From the NCBI GenBank assembly GCA_038025085.1, contig CM076142.1, positions 1,277,501-1,341,500 of the forward strand: a DNA stretch of 64,000 nucleotides, read 5' to 3'. Every line of letters starts with the position of its first letter. Position 1 is the stretch's first letter. This DNA is from Tetragonia tetragonoides. Lineage: Eukaryota; Streptophyta; Magnoliopsida; Caryophyllales; Aizoaceae. Of this stretch, positions 1 to 12,100 are shown piece by piece. A model generated the notes under the pieces. That model was not told the DNA's origin, did no database searches, and saw only the letters and a program-made list of their open reading frames with translations. The translations under genes and the position numbers were made by a program.

Positions 1-52
1 TTACAAGGATTTAAGTTGTAAAATAGTAACTACTTGATGAAACTATCAATAC

Positions 53-2616
53 CTGCCCTGTTGAAACGATAACTGGATCCTTCATCAGCTCCAGTGAGAT
101 TGGGCAACGAAAGTCATCTGGAATAACAAGAGACTTTTGACTCCCATCAATAGATGTCTGTCCAGAACAACTTTGAGAAAGATTTTTCTCCCTGGTAGAA
201 GACCCCATGTTAGGGTTTTCAGTTTGGACAAAATCTTTAATCTTTTTCAACAGATTGCACATCCTCTCTAGTCTCTCATCATGATCAACCCCAGTGGCAG
301 CAAGCATCTCAGTTAGAGCCACAGACTCTTGTGTCAGATCATCGATTTTCATCAACTGTAGCTTTTCAGCAACTCTCTTCAACAAAGTTGGATCCATATC
401 TGCATCTTTGCTGTTATTGTACAGAGATAAAAGATCCTCGTTAAGCTCTGCATCAGAGGCATCAGCCCTTCCCTTGGCTCTTCTAAACTGAGTAAGAACG
501 AGCTCAACCTGGAAAGGTAAATTTCAGAATCATTCCTCAACCTTTGGCTGTTTTGTTTTCGTTTTTTTCTTTTTGTCTTTTGATATAATATGTCCGCTAC
601 TTTGCCACATCATAAAATTTCAATGCATAAGACATACATTGATCATCAGGGAGCAACATAAGAAGACTTCAAGACGAATTAGTCTACCTGTTCCTTGACT
701 TCATCGGAGATTTCAAGTTTTTCATAGGGAATTTCATCCAAAACTTCCTCCAACTTAGATGTCACTTCATGAAAGCTAGTCATAATTTGCTCTCTCTCAA
801 AAGCCTGCAGTTGGCAGGATCAAAGGATCACCTTAGAGATATATGGAGGGGTTGTATGCAAAATGGCAAGAGAATATTCAGGAACTAAAATGTCTAAAAC
901 AAGCTACAAGCATAGCAAAATTGTAAGAGAACCGCATCATGGCAAGACATATTTTTTTTAATAAATTGAGCTGCTTTAAGAAAGATTAAATCTTATCATA
1001 AACTACATTCAGTTGGAAAATGATCCTCAACTACAAGCTATGCCACACACTCATAAAAAGTAATTCTACTTAAGCGTATTTATAGAGATTATACGCAGAA
1101 ACAGTGGATCATCTCCCATCCTGCGGAAAGATGGAAAATCCACCCTTTTGATGGATTTTGGTGCAGAAACAAAATAACTAGCTCAGATCCAGATTAACCT
1201 ACTGCCTTCTCCAGTCCAACTCACGTGGTTCAACTGATTCAAAAGCATACTAAAGGCTTCGTTGTTGTCAAACTAAATTTTAAAAAAAAAAAAGATAGCC
1301 ATGATATTGAAACAGCCTTATCCATCAACATAGGTTGAATGAATGAGCAATGGACTTGCATAACCACTGATGTGATTGACTCCGGCAATCACAATCAGGG
1401 CAATATACGCTCCGGCCTACTGTGTGCTAGTCCTTAGCTAATTGTTCGGTTGGGAATCATAGATATGAAAAGAAGCATATAAAAGCAAAAGGGCACCTTC
1501 TCCGTGTTTGCTTTATACAAATGCAATGGTAGTGGATAGAATGGAAAGATATCACAGTGTACTTAACAAAAGTTCCATTATACCGTTGTAAATTCATCTT
1601 ATTTTGTTTCCCTTATTTCCACTATGCAAATGGATGCAGATTCGTTCCCAAATATTATTCAAGCTTTGTGCTATCGTAAAGTTTCTATGCAGATTCCAAT
1701 CAGCAAACAAAGTTAAAACCTATGTAAATCGTTCAAAGCATCAACAACCAGTAGTTCTCAAACTGAGTCCTCAAGTTTGCTTTGCAGCACAGGTACACAA
1801 AAAAAAACGAGAAAAGCACACAACAATTATGTAAAAAGATGGGAAGAATTTGAGCATAAAGTAACTATTGGTCAAGATATGCCCACTATTCCACTAATTC
1901 AAACCTTTTACCTTTCACTAATTTCAACTTTTAATCATTAATACTAATCTCTTAAAACTGTATACTAAGCAAACTGCAAACTCCAAGATCACCATCGAAT
2001 TTCTTTTCCGAGTACACAAAGACAAGGTCATCAAAGTACGGCCTATCAAAATACACAATCAATCCCCATAACCAAATTCCCAAACCCAATCAACATGTTT
2101 TCTTTCTCCATTAATCCCAAATCCTATAAAGGTGTTGTTTTTCAGCAAATTATGCAGAAAACCATCCCGAGCTAAAATTTCGCCAATAATTCGAAACATA
2201 TAAGGAAATAAAAGCTCATGACAAAATCAGCAACCAAACCGCAAAGCACCCCAATTTAAAAAAAAAAATCAATATATAATAATATAACTAAAATTAAGAA
2301 AACAATGAAGAAAGGAAAAACAGATCCGAACCAGATAAATCTTGCTGCCATGAGAGCCAAATCGGAGCAAATCCAAAGCAGGTTGAAGAGATTCAATAAA
2401 CCCAGCAAGTGATTTGAGAGTGTCTTCAGATAACGGCTCATTTGTCTCCTTGATTTCCTCGAACATTGGGGTTAAAAGCTTCAACCTTCTAGCTAGGTTA
2501 CAATATTGTTTTTTAACTGACGGCCGATAATCTGAAATTGAAGAAATTTCGTTGATTGTTTCGATTAATTTGTTCAGTAACTGCCCTTTTTCGTCTTCCA
2601 TTGTCGTCGTTTCCAT
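53..2616 (-). CDS. PUB13: U-box/ARM-repeat E3 ubiquitin ligase, PUB13-like (partial, N-terminal 286 residues)
   Basis: Plant U-box ligases of this class ubiquitinate immune and hormone receptors; the U-box binds the E2 and C-terminal armadillo repeats bind the substrate. Three coding exons are visible: 2332-2616, 688-804 and 53-508, all on the minus strand with GT/AG borders and intact frame. Residues 1-260 form the helical U-box N-terminal domain, with the family block ARRLKLLTPMFEEIKETNEP in exon 1 and IPYEKLEISDEVKEQ in exon 2. The U-box begins near residue 262 (IPDDFRCPISLELMKDPV) and is cut at VSTGQ, where a donor site (positions 52-51) leads out of the window. The rest of the U-box and the ARM repeats must lie to the left. 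The start was chosen as the first ATG of exon 1; a second ATG follows five codons later. PUB13 fits better than PUB14, but the exact orthologue is not proven. Confidence 0.93.
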
Positions 2617-3501
2617 GAATTGGTTCTTCTGTGGGTTTGTGTGAAATAAATGAGAGAGCGAGATGAGAGAGAAAGAGATGGGGAAATGAAGGAGTTTGAG
2701 AGAGAGAGAGAGCTGATGGCGTTAAAGGATGTTTAGAGAGAGAAAGAGGTGAAGGGAGAAGGAAGCAGAGGAGGTAGCCTCCATGAGAGAGAAGGTAGAG
2801 GAGTAGTAGAGTGAAAGACACGCGCTAGCTGTGGATTTGACTGAGGTTGGACTAATGGCGCGGCTTAGTGGCTTAACTAGGGTAAAGGTTCGTAGACTCA
2901 AGTCATAGTGATCTTATAGCGGCGGGTAGTTTCGTTGGGGTTTGTTTTTTTGATCAGAAGTTTCGTTGATTTGTTACCATAAATATAGGGCAAGAAAATG
3001 GTGGGAAACAAACTTTAACAATACGAGTACTAATAATAATAATAACAACAACAACAACAACAACAATAGTCCACGTGGGGTGGGGTGGGGTGGGGTGGGG
3101 TGGGGTGGGTATTTATTTGTTTAAGTCATTTTTTGGAATTCGTAAGAGTCGGATAACCATTTTTTAATCTATTCTATTTTAGGGTTCAAATTCATTTTTG
3201 ATGGGTCAAGAGTCTCAATTCACTTACAAATTACAATGAATGAGAGAATGGACGAACGTGGAGAAATCTTTTCCCCAAATGCCGATAGTTGGCTTTCAAC
3301 TTGGTTGGAATGGAAATTGTGGTTTATATGTAACAACTAGGCTATCTTTTCACTACATTTTTCAAGACATCAAATAATATAAAATTTCATCCATTTTTTA
3401 AAATTAAAACTCCATCCTACATGTAAATAACGATTGTATCCAAAAAATTTGCATAAGTTATCAAAATTATTTGTTCTCATTAGGGATCCTATAAAATCAT
3501 A
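2617..3501. other. Upstream region of the U-box gene with microsatellites
   Basis: No gene is seen. The segment next to the start codon (2640-2800) is GA-rich on the plus strand, so the transcript leader is CT-rich. Farther out are a TAA then CAA trinucleotide run (about 3031-3066), a G-box core CCACGTGG at 3071-3078, and seven units of GGGGT at about 3074-3108. Whether the G-box acts on the U-box gene is inference. Confidence 0.6.
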
Positions 3502-3705
3502 CTCCCTCCGTTTCGTATTTACGCTTACAGTTTCTTTTTTGGTCAGTCCCTCATTTACGTTTACAGTGCCTTATTTGGTAAAGTTTTGTTGGTAAAAATA
3601 CTCAACTACCCTTCCCTCACCCTTCTTTATTTTGTTAATTAGCCCTCTCCTCCTAAGGCCCTAACCCACTCACTTTCTCTCTCCTACCAACCTAGCCATC
3701 GTCGG

Positions 3706-5706
3706 TAGGGTTGTTCAAAAGAATCCGTATCCGAGCATCCGATCCGAAAATCAGAAAATACGATCCGAAAATATCCGAAAAAACGGATATCCGAATTTTC
3801 TGATATCCGAAATTACGGATACGGATTCGGATATCAACTTTGAAAATTTTGGATATCCGAAAAATCGTAATTACGGATATTTTTCGGATATTCGAATACG
3901 GATATCCAAAACTATCCGAAAAATATCCAATTTTTTTGTATTTTATGGATAATTTTCGGATACTTTCGGATTCGAACACTACAAAAAAAGGGTCCAGTAG
4001 TGACGGAATTTTTGTGACGGGTGGGTCAAATGTAACTAATATTGTGACGGCTTTAGCCGTCACTAAATCTTGTGAGAGGTTTAGGCGTCACAATTCATAA
4101 TAAGCTGATAAACAAAATTGAAAATTTAAAAAATTTGGCCCAGATTCTCTTTCCCTCGGCCCATTAGGGTTTTTTTATCCCAACAACTTACCACAGCCGC
4201 TCCCACTTCTCTCTCTCTCTCTCTCTCTCACTTCTTCTTTCAATCGTTCCAAATCTTTCTCATTTCCTTGTATTCTCCTCTTTCTTCACTATCCCATTTC
4301 AATCTATGTTCGACGAATTGAATCCTCTTCAACTTTGCTTACCCAATCTCACACTCGTTTCTCATGAAATTCTTCTTGACAGACCGATTTCATCTTTGTT
4401 AGCGAGATCTTCTCAAAGAATGAGTTTATATTAGCAACAAATTTGGGTTGATGGATTAATTTACCGAAAGGGTTTGCACTGGAATTTGTGTTTTGCAGTA
4501 GAAATTGGCTGAGAGAAGAAAATGAGGAAAGAGAAATTGGCAGATTTGGGGACAAATTCTTAGCAACCCCAATTCACATGGCTATGGCAAAGAGACATAA
4601 TTTAAGTATTTTTTTGCCCGATTTTGAAGAATGAATTTGACCAGGTTCTTTGTCATATGCTACCCCTTGTTATTTGTGTTCATTCTAATTTTTCAGTTTG
4701 GATTGTTTCCAGGTTGGGGTTATGGCACACCATGTCACAATCAAAGGTATGTGTAGTTGATTATTTTTGCTCAGAATCTAGAGTCTAGTAATGATCTTAT
4801 ACATGTTATGCGAACAAGTTAATTTATAATTTCTAACTTGTTTTTTTGGTTCATTAACTAATGACAGATTTTTACCATAACATGACAAGCTAAGATTAAA
4901 GGCCTGTCATAGGCAGAGAACACAATGCACCAAAGGTGGCTATGATCAGAGGTGAAGGGCTGAAGGCAGAGGATTTGGCAGATCTTGCAAGTTGATTCTG
5001 TAGATGGTTATACTTTAGTTTCTTAATTTGTATGGAGATTCTTCATTTGGCTAAAATTAGCTAAATTTTCTTTTGTATAATGGTTTAATACTCATAACAT
5101 GGGAAGTATTAGGTGTCTTCTATAGTTAAGGGTGTAGTGTATCTTTTATTTTCAGCAAAAGGTCTATGTAATTTGAGTCTGTGATTATCTTTATAAATTT
5201 AATGTAAATTTTGATTGTGTTTGAATATGTGTGCTTTCTTGAATAGCTGATGCATTACCTTACGATAGATAAAAAATGGTAAAATAAATTATAGCATATA
5301 TACGGTATATGAGTAATTTTTGGGTGCAAATAGTATATACGGTATATTGACAGTAAAGAAGCTTTACAGGATGGCAGAAACATTTGTGACGGCTACAAAT
5401 GTCAATGTATTTATTACGCCCTCAAACGTCACAAAATTTAGTGACGGGTCCAGCTGTCACATTTTATTTACTGACACGCATTATAGCGACGCTCCCTCCA
5501 ATTATCACTAATTTCTTTTGTGACGTTTGAAAACCTCACAATAAGCCAAAATAAATATCATTACTAGACTATTTTGTTGTAGTGGGATATCCGAAATATC
5601 CGAAAAATAACCAAATTAAAGTCAATTAAAATAGAAAAAAATTAACTTTTTCGGATATCCGGATATCCGAATTTGAAATTTCGGATATCCGAAAAATACA
5701 GCCCTA
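3706..5706. mobile_element. hAT-like non-autonomous element rich in GGATATCCGA motifs, middle level of the nest
   Basis: The ends are TAGGGTTGT at the left and its near-complement ACAGCCCTA at the right. They are flanked by ATCGTCGG (3698-3705) and ATCGCCGG (5707-5714), an 8-bp target duplication with one mismatch, as hAT elements make. Both arms (3720-3976 and 5585-5700) are dense in the palindrome-like motif GGATATCCGA and have no coding capacity. The two arms are separated by a CACTA insertion. Confidence 0.72.
3977..5584. mobile_element. Non-autonomous CACTA (En/Spm) element, innermost level of the nest
   Basis: The left end is CACTACAAAAAAAGG and the right end reads TTTTGTTGTAGTG, the typical CACTA termini. 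Subterminal copies of GTGACGG and its complement cluster at 4005-4090 and 5385-5530, as expected of transposase-binding repeats in this superfamily. The 3-bp flanks (gaa and gga) match imperfectly. No transposase is seen. The interior (4140-5300) looks host-derived: a CT-rich leader-like stretch and segments with splice-like borders, for example about 4714-4750, which ends in AAAG before GTATGT. Confidence 0.82.
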
Positions 5707-6442
5707 ATCGCCGGTGCCTTGCCGGTGACCGGCGAATTTTTCCGGTGGACTGTCTCTCTCCTCTTCTTCTCGGACTTCTCTCTCCTTCTCTTCTCGGACT
5801 CTCTCTCTCCTCCTTTTTGGGAATGATGGTGGCAGTGGTTATTCACGGTGGAAGATATGCTGGTTTTGTGGTGGTTTTGGCAGTAAGTGGATGGTGGTTT
5901 CGTGGTGGCTTTGGAGAGAGAAAGAGTGCGGGCATTTAAGATCGATTTGGGGATTTTCGTGGTGGGTGGTGCCGTGGTGGTGGCTATGCGTGGGTGTGGG
6001 GGTCGGTGTCGTGGTGGATTGGTGGTGCTTAGGTGTGGGCGTGGGGGTCAGTGTCGTGGTGGGCTGGTGGCCATCCGTGGGTGTACGGTGGTTTTGCTTG
6101 TGGTTATGCGTGGGTTGTGTTGTGGTGGCTGGTTATGGTGATGGTGGTTTGAGGAGAGAGAGGGGGAAGGGGGTTTTAGTGGTGGTGGTGAACTGGTGAT
6201 GTTCTGAGGAGTGAGGACAGAGGTGGTGGTGTGATGGTGGTGGGGGAGATGTTCTGACTCTTCTGAGGAGATAGAAAGGGGTGGACTGGTTTGGTGGCTG
6301 ACTGATGGGTGGAGCTTGGAAGGCGGGAGAGAGAACGAGAAGGGTGGGTAAGGGTATAAAAGGAAAAAGCTTGCCAAAGTTCATTTTCATTAAAACACGT
6401 GCTATTTGGGACTATAAACGTAAATACGGGACGGAGGGAGTA

Positions 6443-9138
6443 GGTATCAAATGACAAATTGAGAAAAAAAAATAATAAAAAAATCGACCTTTACATTTTA
6501 CAACCCACTCCTAGTCCCCTACATACACAAACGAAATTCTTCATCTTCACGAATCACGCCTGATCCAACTAGATGAACATATTGCTATTACATACCCACC
6601 ACGCGCTATAATTGCTTGATTGTCACGAGTACATCTGTAAATGAATAATGCTTTGGTCATTTTGTCTTTGTTTAGATGACTTAATTAGACTAACTTGGTT
6701 AGTTAACATTAGACTACGCACCAACGAACTACTAAAAAAAAATTTATGGAGTAATCTCTCTTACCCGACAGGCCTGACCCAAGCGTTGTTGCTTATAACT
6801 TAGGGTGTAATTTTTAGAGTTTACACAGTCAGTTCAGTTGAACCCAAATCACTTTATCTCAGGGGTGATCTTGTGAATTCAGTGATTTTCAATAATTTTT
6901 ATTAATTCAGTCAGCGGTGTTAAGTTCAAAAACATATTTTTTGACGACTCACATATCAAGTTGTAATTAATTCAACTCAATGATGACCAGTTTATTAACG
7001 TTGAATTCAGTTCATATAAATTAAACTATAAAAAAACGCACTCTGCCAGAATTTTTATGCTCACGTTAACCTGGATTTCTAGGTACATGCATGGGATCGG
7101 ACCATATTTTTTAAATCACAAATTAAATTGTTAATTTAAAGAAACGAGTAGGTAATGATTAGGCCATTAGGGGATATTGCACAGCTGGTGCATGTTGATT
7201 TGAATACAGCTAACCCAAGTGGGAAATGCAAGCTTAGCTTGCATTGGCTTAGCACTTAACCCACTGGCAACTCGTCTACTTTTTAAGATTGAATTTCTAA
7301 TTCAATTTGTCCAACCCCAACGAGATTTGCAAATTGAAAAAACAAAACGAGAAAATGTGTCAAGAATATGGAATCTGTGAGCTCTTACTTCCATCGTGTT
7401 CCTACACGTATGCGTAGCAGTCCCATGGATATTCTTAGTCGTTGATCAGGATGGCCCACACAGGGCGGCGTTTCTTCTCAGCCTTGGACCCACGTGTCGA
7501 GGCTTCGGGTTGGCTTAAGCCGCTTAGCTGTGCTCCACTATTCAGCTCAGATAGCGGGGGTTGATTCGGCTGAATAATCGGCTTCAACTAATAATTCTTG
7601 AACCTCTTTGGCCAAAAAATAAAAGTTTTATTTTTTTTAAGGGCAAGAAAATCAAGATAAGTCTTAAAAAGTATTATCCTCATTTGTTTATCATGAATAA
7701 AGTGGTGTTGGACATGTCAAATGACATCGAACAAAGTAATAGTTAGGGTAATAGTAATCAACATTGGCTATAAAAATCAATCACTTTATTAACTTTTGTA
7801 AAGAAATGAGGAACTTCTACATTCTCAACAAAATGTACATACGTTTTCTATCTTTTTAAGGAATACGTCACTTCTAACTTCTTTATTTTTTATTTTTTAT
7901 CAAAGTCAAAATTTTGATTTGCTGGGTGAATTCCATTATATGAAGTTGTTTCTAATAGAAAGGGTTATATGGGGTAAAGGTTATGGAGACACGAGAATAA
8001 AGTCTTATTTGAAAAGTTTGTTACGTAATGATAATGACAATTCCCTAGTAAATTGTAAATCTGAATATATAATTTATCAATTATTTTATTTTGTTTTATG
8101 ACAGAATGAACATTGCAATCTTGATCGAACACGTGAATAATTTAGCTTGTTATCTCATACATATTAGATGCTTCTTCGCTTTTCTTCATGAATAAACAAA
8201 ATTAAACATGGATTTCAATTTGTGGGATGTGGAATTCTTTATTTTTATTTTAAATATAGGTGTGATCAATATCTACTTATACCTATGAGTTATGACACAT
8301 CAACTTCTAATCTTAGATTGTCTGGAGAGTTGAATGCGTAATTAGAAAAATCTTGCAATAGTTGAAGATAACAAATCTAGGCCACATACGAAAATTGACT
8401 ATTTGAGCATGTTGATTGAGATTTGACACTACAACTCTAGATTATTGGAAGAGTGTTTGAGCATTAGATAATATGTTGGACATGTCGTTTTTCTTACTTT
8501 ATAGTTGTTTAAAATTTCAAATGTGGGGTGGGTTTGGATGCAAATTAGGCTTGACATGGATTTGTTTGCATAGTGGTTAAGTTGGCAATCACATTATTGG
8601 ATCAGACTAATAAGGTAGATATTATAAAATTTGAAAACCTTTTTGTTTGTATTCACCCTTATTGGACCGAGGACTTGAGCCCAGTTAGTCATTCCTCCGC
8701 TCCCTAAACAAGATTTCGCATGATCCAAAAAAAAAGGCCTTCAATTTAGCCGATCTCTATCCCCCCCCCCCCCCCCCCGTTCCCAACAATCTTAGTAAAG
8801 AATGCTAGTAATTGGATAGACAAAAGAAAACTGTCAAACTTCAAGAACCAAAAAAATGTTACTCCACTGTTTACAAGTATTGTTCCAAAATCCAAATTGA
8901 TATCTATTGCATTTCTTGCTCCCATTGAAGCAAAAGAAAAAGAAAAAGAAAAAGAAATATGTTAGGCCCACAACTTACTCGAGGTTGGGCCTCAAATCAG
9001 AACTTGAACCTGTTACGTCAACCCATAGATGTGGGCTCTCACCCGAATAATAACATCTGAATGTTATTTTGTTTGCTAAATGAACATCTGAATGTTCTAA
9101 CGCCAGAGAAAACACCAAATCTTCAACTACGGGCGAAA
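6443..9138. other. Intergenic region and S-acyltransferase upstream region
   Basis: No gene is recognised. Visible items are a short palindrome, AATGCAAGCTTAGCTTGCATT-like, at about 7226-7246, a G-box-like CACGTG at about 7492, a run of about 17 C at 8761-8778, and an AAAAAG repeat at about 8934-8956. Open frames here are short and AT-rich with no family signal. Confidence 0.5.
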
Positions 9139-12100
9139 ATGTTAGAAATAAACGATAATCAACGACGCCGGAGAAACTTGCCGGAGTTAATCGGACGGTG
9201 TATAATTTCCGGCATATTTATGGTCTTCAGTCAGCTCTCACTACTTCTAGTCCCTCTTATCTTCCCTTCCTTCTCTCTCTTCGTTCAGCTCCTCCTCTCA
9301 GGTTTCTCTCTCACCCACTTTCCCGATTTTATCTCTCTTAAATTTTCGAAGTTTTGGACGATCTGAAGCTTTATTTGATTTATCTCTCTTAATTTGTTTG
9401 TTTTGTTTTATTGGAATTTGTGGATTTTTGATTATTTTTATTTTTTGGGTGCAGCTGTGGTGCTTGTGCTTGCCATTGGTTTTGGTCAATGCTGCCGGCG
9501 GGTGTTAGGGGTTCGTGGTTCAGCTCCAGCTTTTGTTTTTTGGCATATTATATTCATCTGGGTGGTTTACATTTGCGTGACTAGACAAGGTACGTTTTGA
9601 TAAATTATAAATTATCCGTTCTAAAAATGCAATTTTGTTATGTTTTGGTTGAGCAATAGGAATACTACTAAATACTAATTGATTGATTTGAGGAAATTCT
9701 AAATGAATGATGAGAATTTTTAGTTTGGGCCAGATTGTTTTGGTGGGTTGAAGTGACGAGGTTTGATATGTCTCTCAATTTGGTTTGCTATATATTTTAT
9801 TTTTTGGGTTTAAATGAAATTTTCAGTTTAGTAAGTAGCATATGATTAATGATTAGTTGGGCTTGAGGAGCTAGATTCATTTCACTCAGTAATGAATGAG
9901 GATTTGGGTAACTGGCTTTTAGTAAAGTCGAAAGTGTTGCATAGACAAATGAGCTTAAATTGGTATGAGAAGTGTAAGAGCTAAAAGGAAGGTGAATGAG
10001 ATGCAGGATAGTCAATGGCAATCAATTTGTTTTGTTTAATGATTTATAATTTGGTGGGCTTGGGAATTGCTAATTGCGGCATGTTTTCCGAAAAGGTTTC
10101 TGATGTGAATGTGATTCTGAGGTGACTATGTTAGGTTCCACTTTTTAGTTTTTCAATCATCTTATTAGTTTAGTTTGCTCGTTTTTCCAGGTGTTTCAAT
10201 GTCTATAGATGTTTTACTGAATGCAGAGCTTGCAATGCTTTTAATTGGAATGTACAGGTTGGCTACTACTCGTAATTCTAAGTTGTGATTTTAGGACCAT
10301 CATGGCAGGATTGACTTAAATACGTCAGAAAGTTGCTTGCCGCTGTTGACTTATATTCATTTATGCCTTAAACTGCCAAATGTTGATTGGTCTCAGGATA
10401 TTGGTGAGTGACCCTGGTTTTGCCTGTCATGACTGTTCGGCTTTAATGGAGGATTCAGTTTCAGGAGATGGAGCTCATGCTGAGGTTGTAAGGCAGAACT
10501 GATTTTTATCATTCAGGCAAGTATCTGTATCGTGCCTAATGACTTTGGTCTGATATGTTTTACAGGAACTACCATTGTCAGCATGCGGCAAATGCCTGTC
10601 AGTTGAAGTGGTAATATTCTGTTTGCATGTTGCTTTCTCTTCTAAGAAAATACCTTTGTCTTGCATACCATGCATTATTGTTCGTATGTCTTTGACTTTG
10701 GCACATGACTTTTCTGCATTTGCAAATAAAATCATAGTGTATTAAATTTTACATGGGCCTATTGTTTCAGTTTGCAACTGTGTGTCAAGCATAACTTTTT
10801 TTGTGCTATACAATAGAATGGTTCTTTATGGTGTTCCCCCTTTTAGACTTCATTGTCCTCAAGGAGGGTGCGATATTGTAGGAGTTGCAAAGCCTATGTT
10901 AGGGGATTTGATCACCATTGCCCTGCCTTCGGGAATTGCATAGGTAACCACAATGCATGAGGTTGGGAGTTGGACTTTGATGTGCTAACTCTTGAATATT
11001 TGAAATTTTTTAAAAACTCTCCTTTTATGAGTTTGTAGAATTCTTTTATACGTAGACCTCAAATATTTACAGGTTAATTTACTTGTCTGCAGGCCAGAAG
11101 AACTATCTCCTTTTCATGGTACTTTTGGTTGGTTTTATAACGACAGAAGCTTCATATGCAATATGCTCTTATCAGTGTATGCTCTATTTTCAGAAAAATT
11201 CTCTAATGCCATTTTTGTTGAAATTTGTCACTGACATTCGATTGATGCATGGCCTTGTCAATATTACTAATCGCGCCCTTGTGCCTAAACAGACCTTACT
11301 CTTTATTAAATGAACTAGTACTGAAAAGCAGAATTCATATACTCCCTCCGGTCCGCGGAAATCTTTACGCTTTCCACTTATGTTTGGACCATAGAAATCT
11401 TTACGTTTCCTTATATGGTAATGTATTTGAGCACTCTTTACTATTTTACCCCTCATACCTTCTCACCCCCATGTGCCTATTTTCACCACTCTCTCCTCCC
11501 TTTAAGGAAAGTAATACAAAAGCAAGGAAAGCAATAAATACAAAAGCAAGGAAAGCAATAAATACGCACTAAAATATTATTTTCTCTCTTAATACCTCTT
11601 GTGCTTTTTTAAGGGTAAATTTGGAGTTTTTGTGCTAAAATGTGTTTTCCTTAATATTAGTCATATTCTCCAAACGTCAAGATTTCCGTGGACCGGAGGG
11701 AGTAGTACTTAAACCAGAACTAGTTTGCGATGGACATGATGTTTCAGCTCTTTTTGTTTTTTATTTTAAATGTTTTTTTAATGTTTTCTGATGGGTTGCC
11801 TTGCTTCTAACTTTGTTGTAATAATTTTCTTTTTCTTTTTCGGTGTTGATTTGTGATTAATTGGTAAATAAAACTAAAACAACACAAGGGGTGATTTGGA
11901 GAGCTTCATCTGTAGCCTGACTCTTAATTTGTTTAGGGAAAATATTAAAATGTTGGGGGGAGGGATGCCCTCAAGTCATGGTAATGGTCATCCACTGGCC
12001 GTGTATTAGCCTTTGACAAAAAAAAGGTCATCCATTGACTTGTTCTATAAAATTTAGAGATATATATCCCTAAATGACATTGTTTGTTGCATTATAGTTC

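Larger units (their letters stand above)
3502..6440. mobile_element. Stowaway-ended (Tc1/mariner-type) element, outermost of three nested transposons
   Basis: Terminal inverted repeats of about 33 bp are seen: CTCCCTCCGTTTCGTATTTA at the left and, on the complementary strand at the right, CTCCCTCCGTCCCGTATTTA. A TA dinucleotide flanks each end (3500-3501 and 6441-6442), the target duplication of this superfamily. The element is 2.94 kb only because a 2.0-kb hAT-like element sits inside it; without that it would be about 0.93 kb. The remaining interior has CT-rich and GGT-rich low-complexity DNA (5750-6360) and no transposase, so it is non-autonomous. Confidence 0.85.

Noticed and set aside
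5673..6457. Overlapping frames rich in Gly-Val-Trp or His-Pro-Ser on both strands
   Set aside because: They lie in GGTGGT-type low-complexity DNA inside the outer transposon; no domain or conserved start is present.
9061..9138. Upstream ATG extending the S-acyltransferase by 26 residues
   Set aside because: The added residues have no family-like features; kept as a possible alternative start only.
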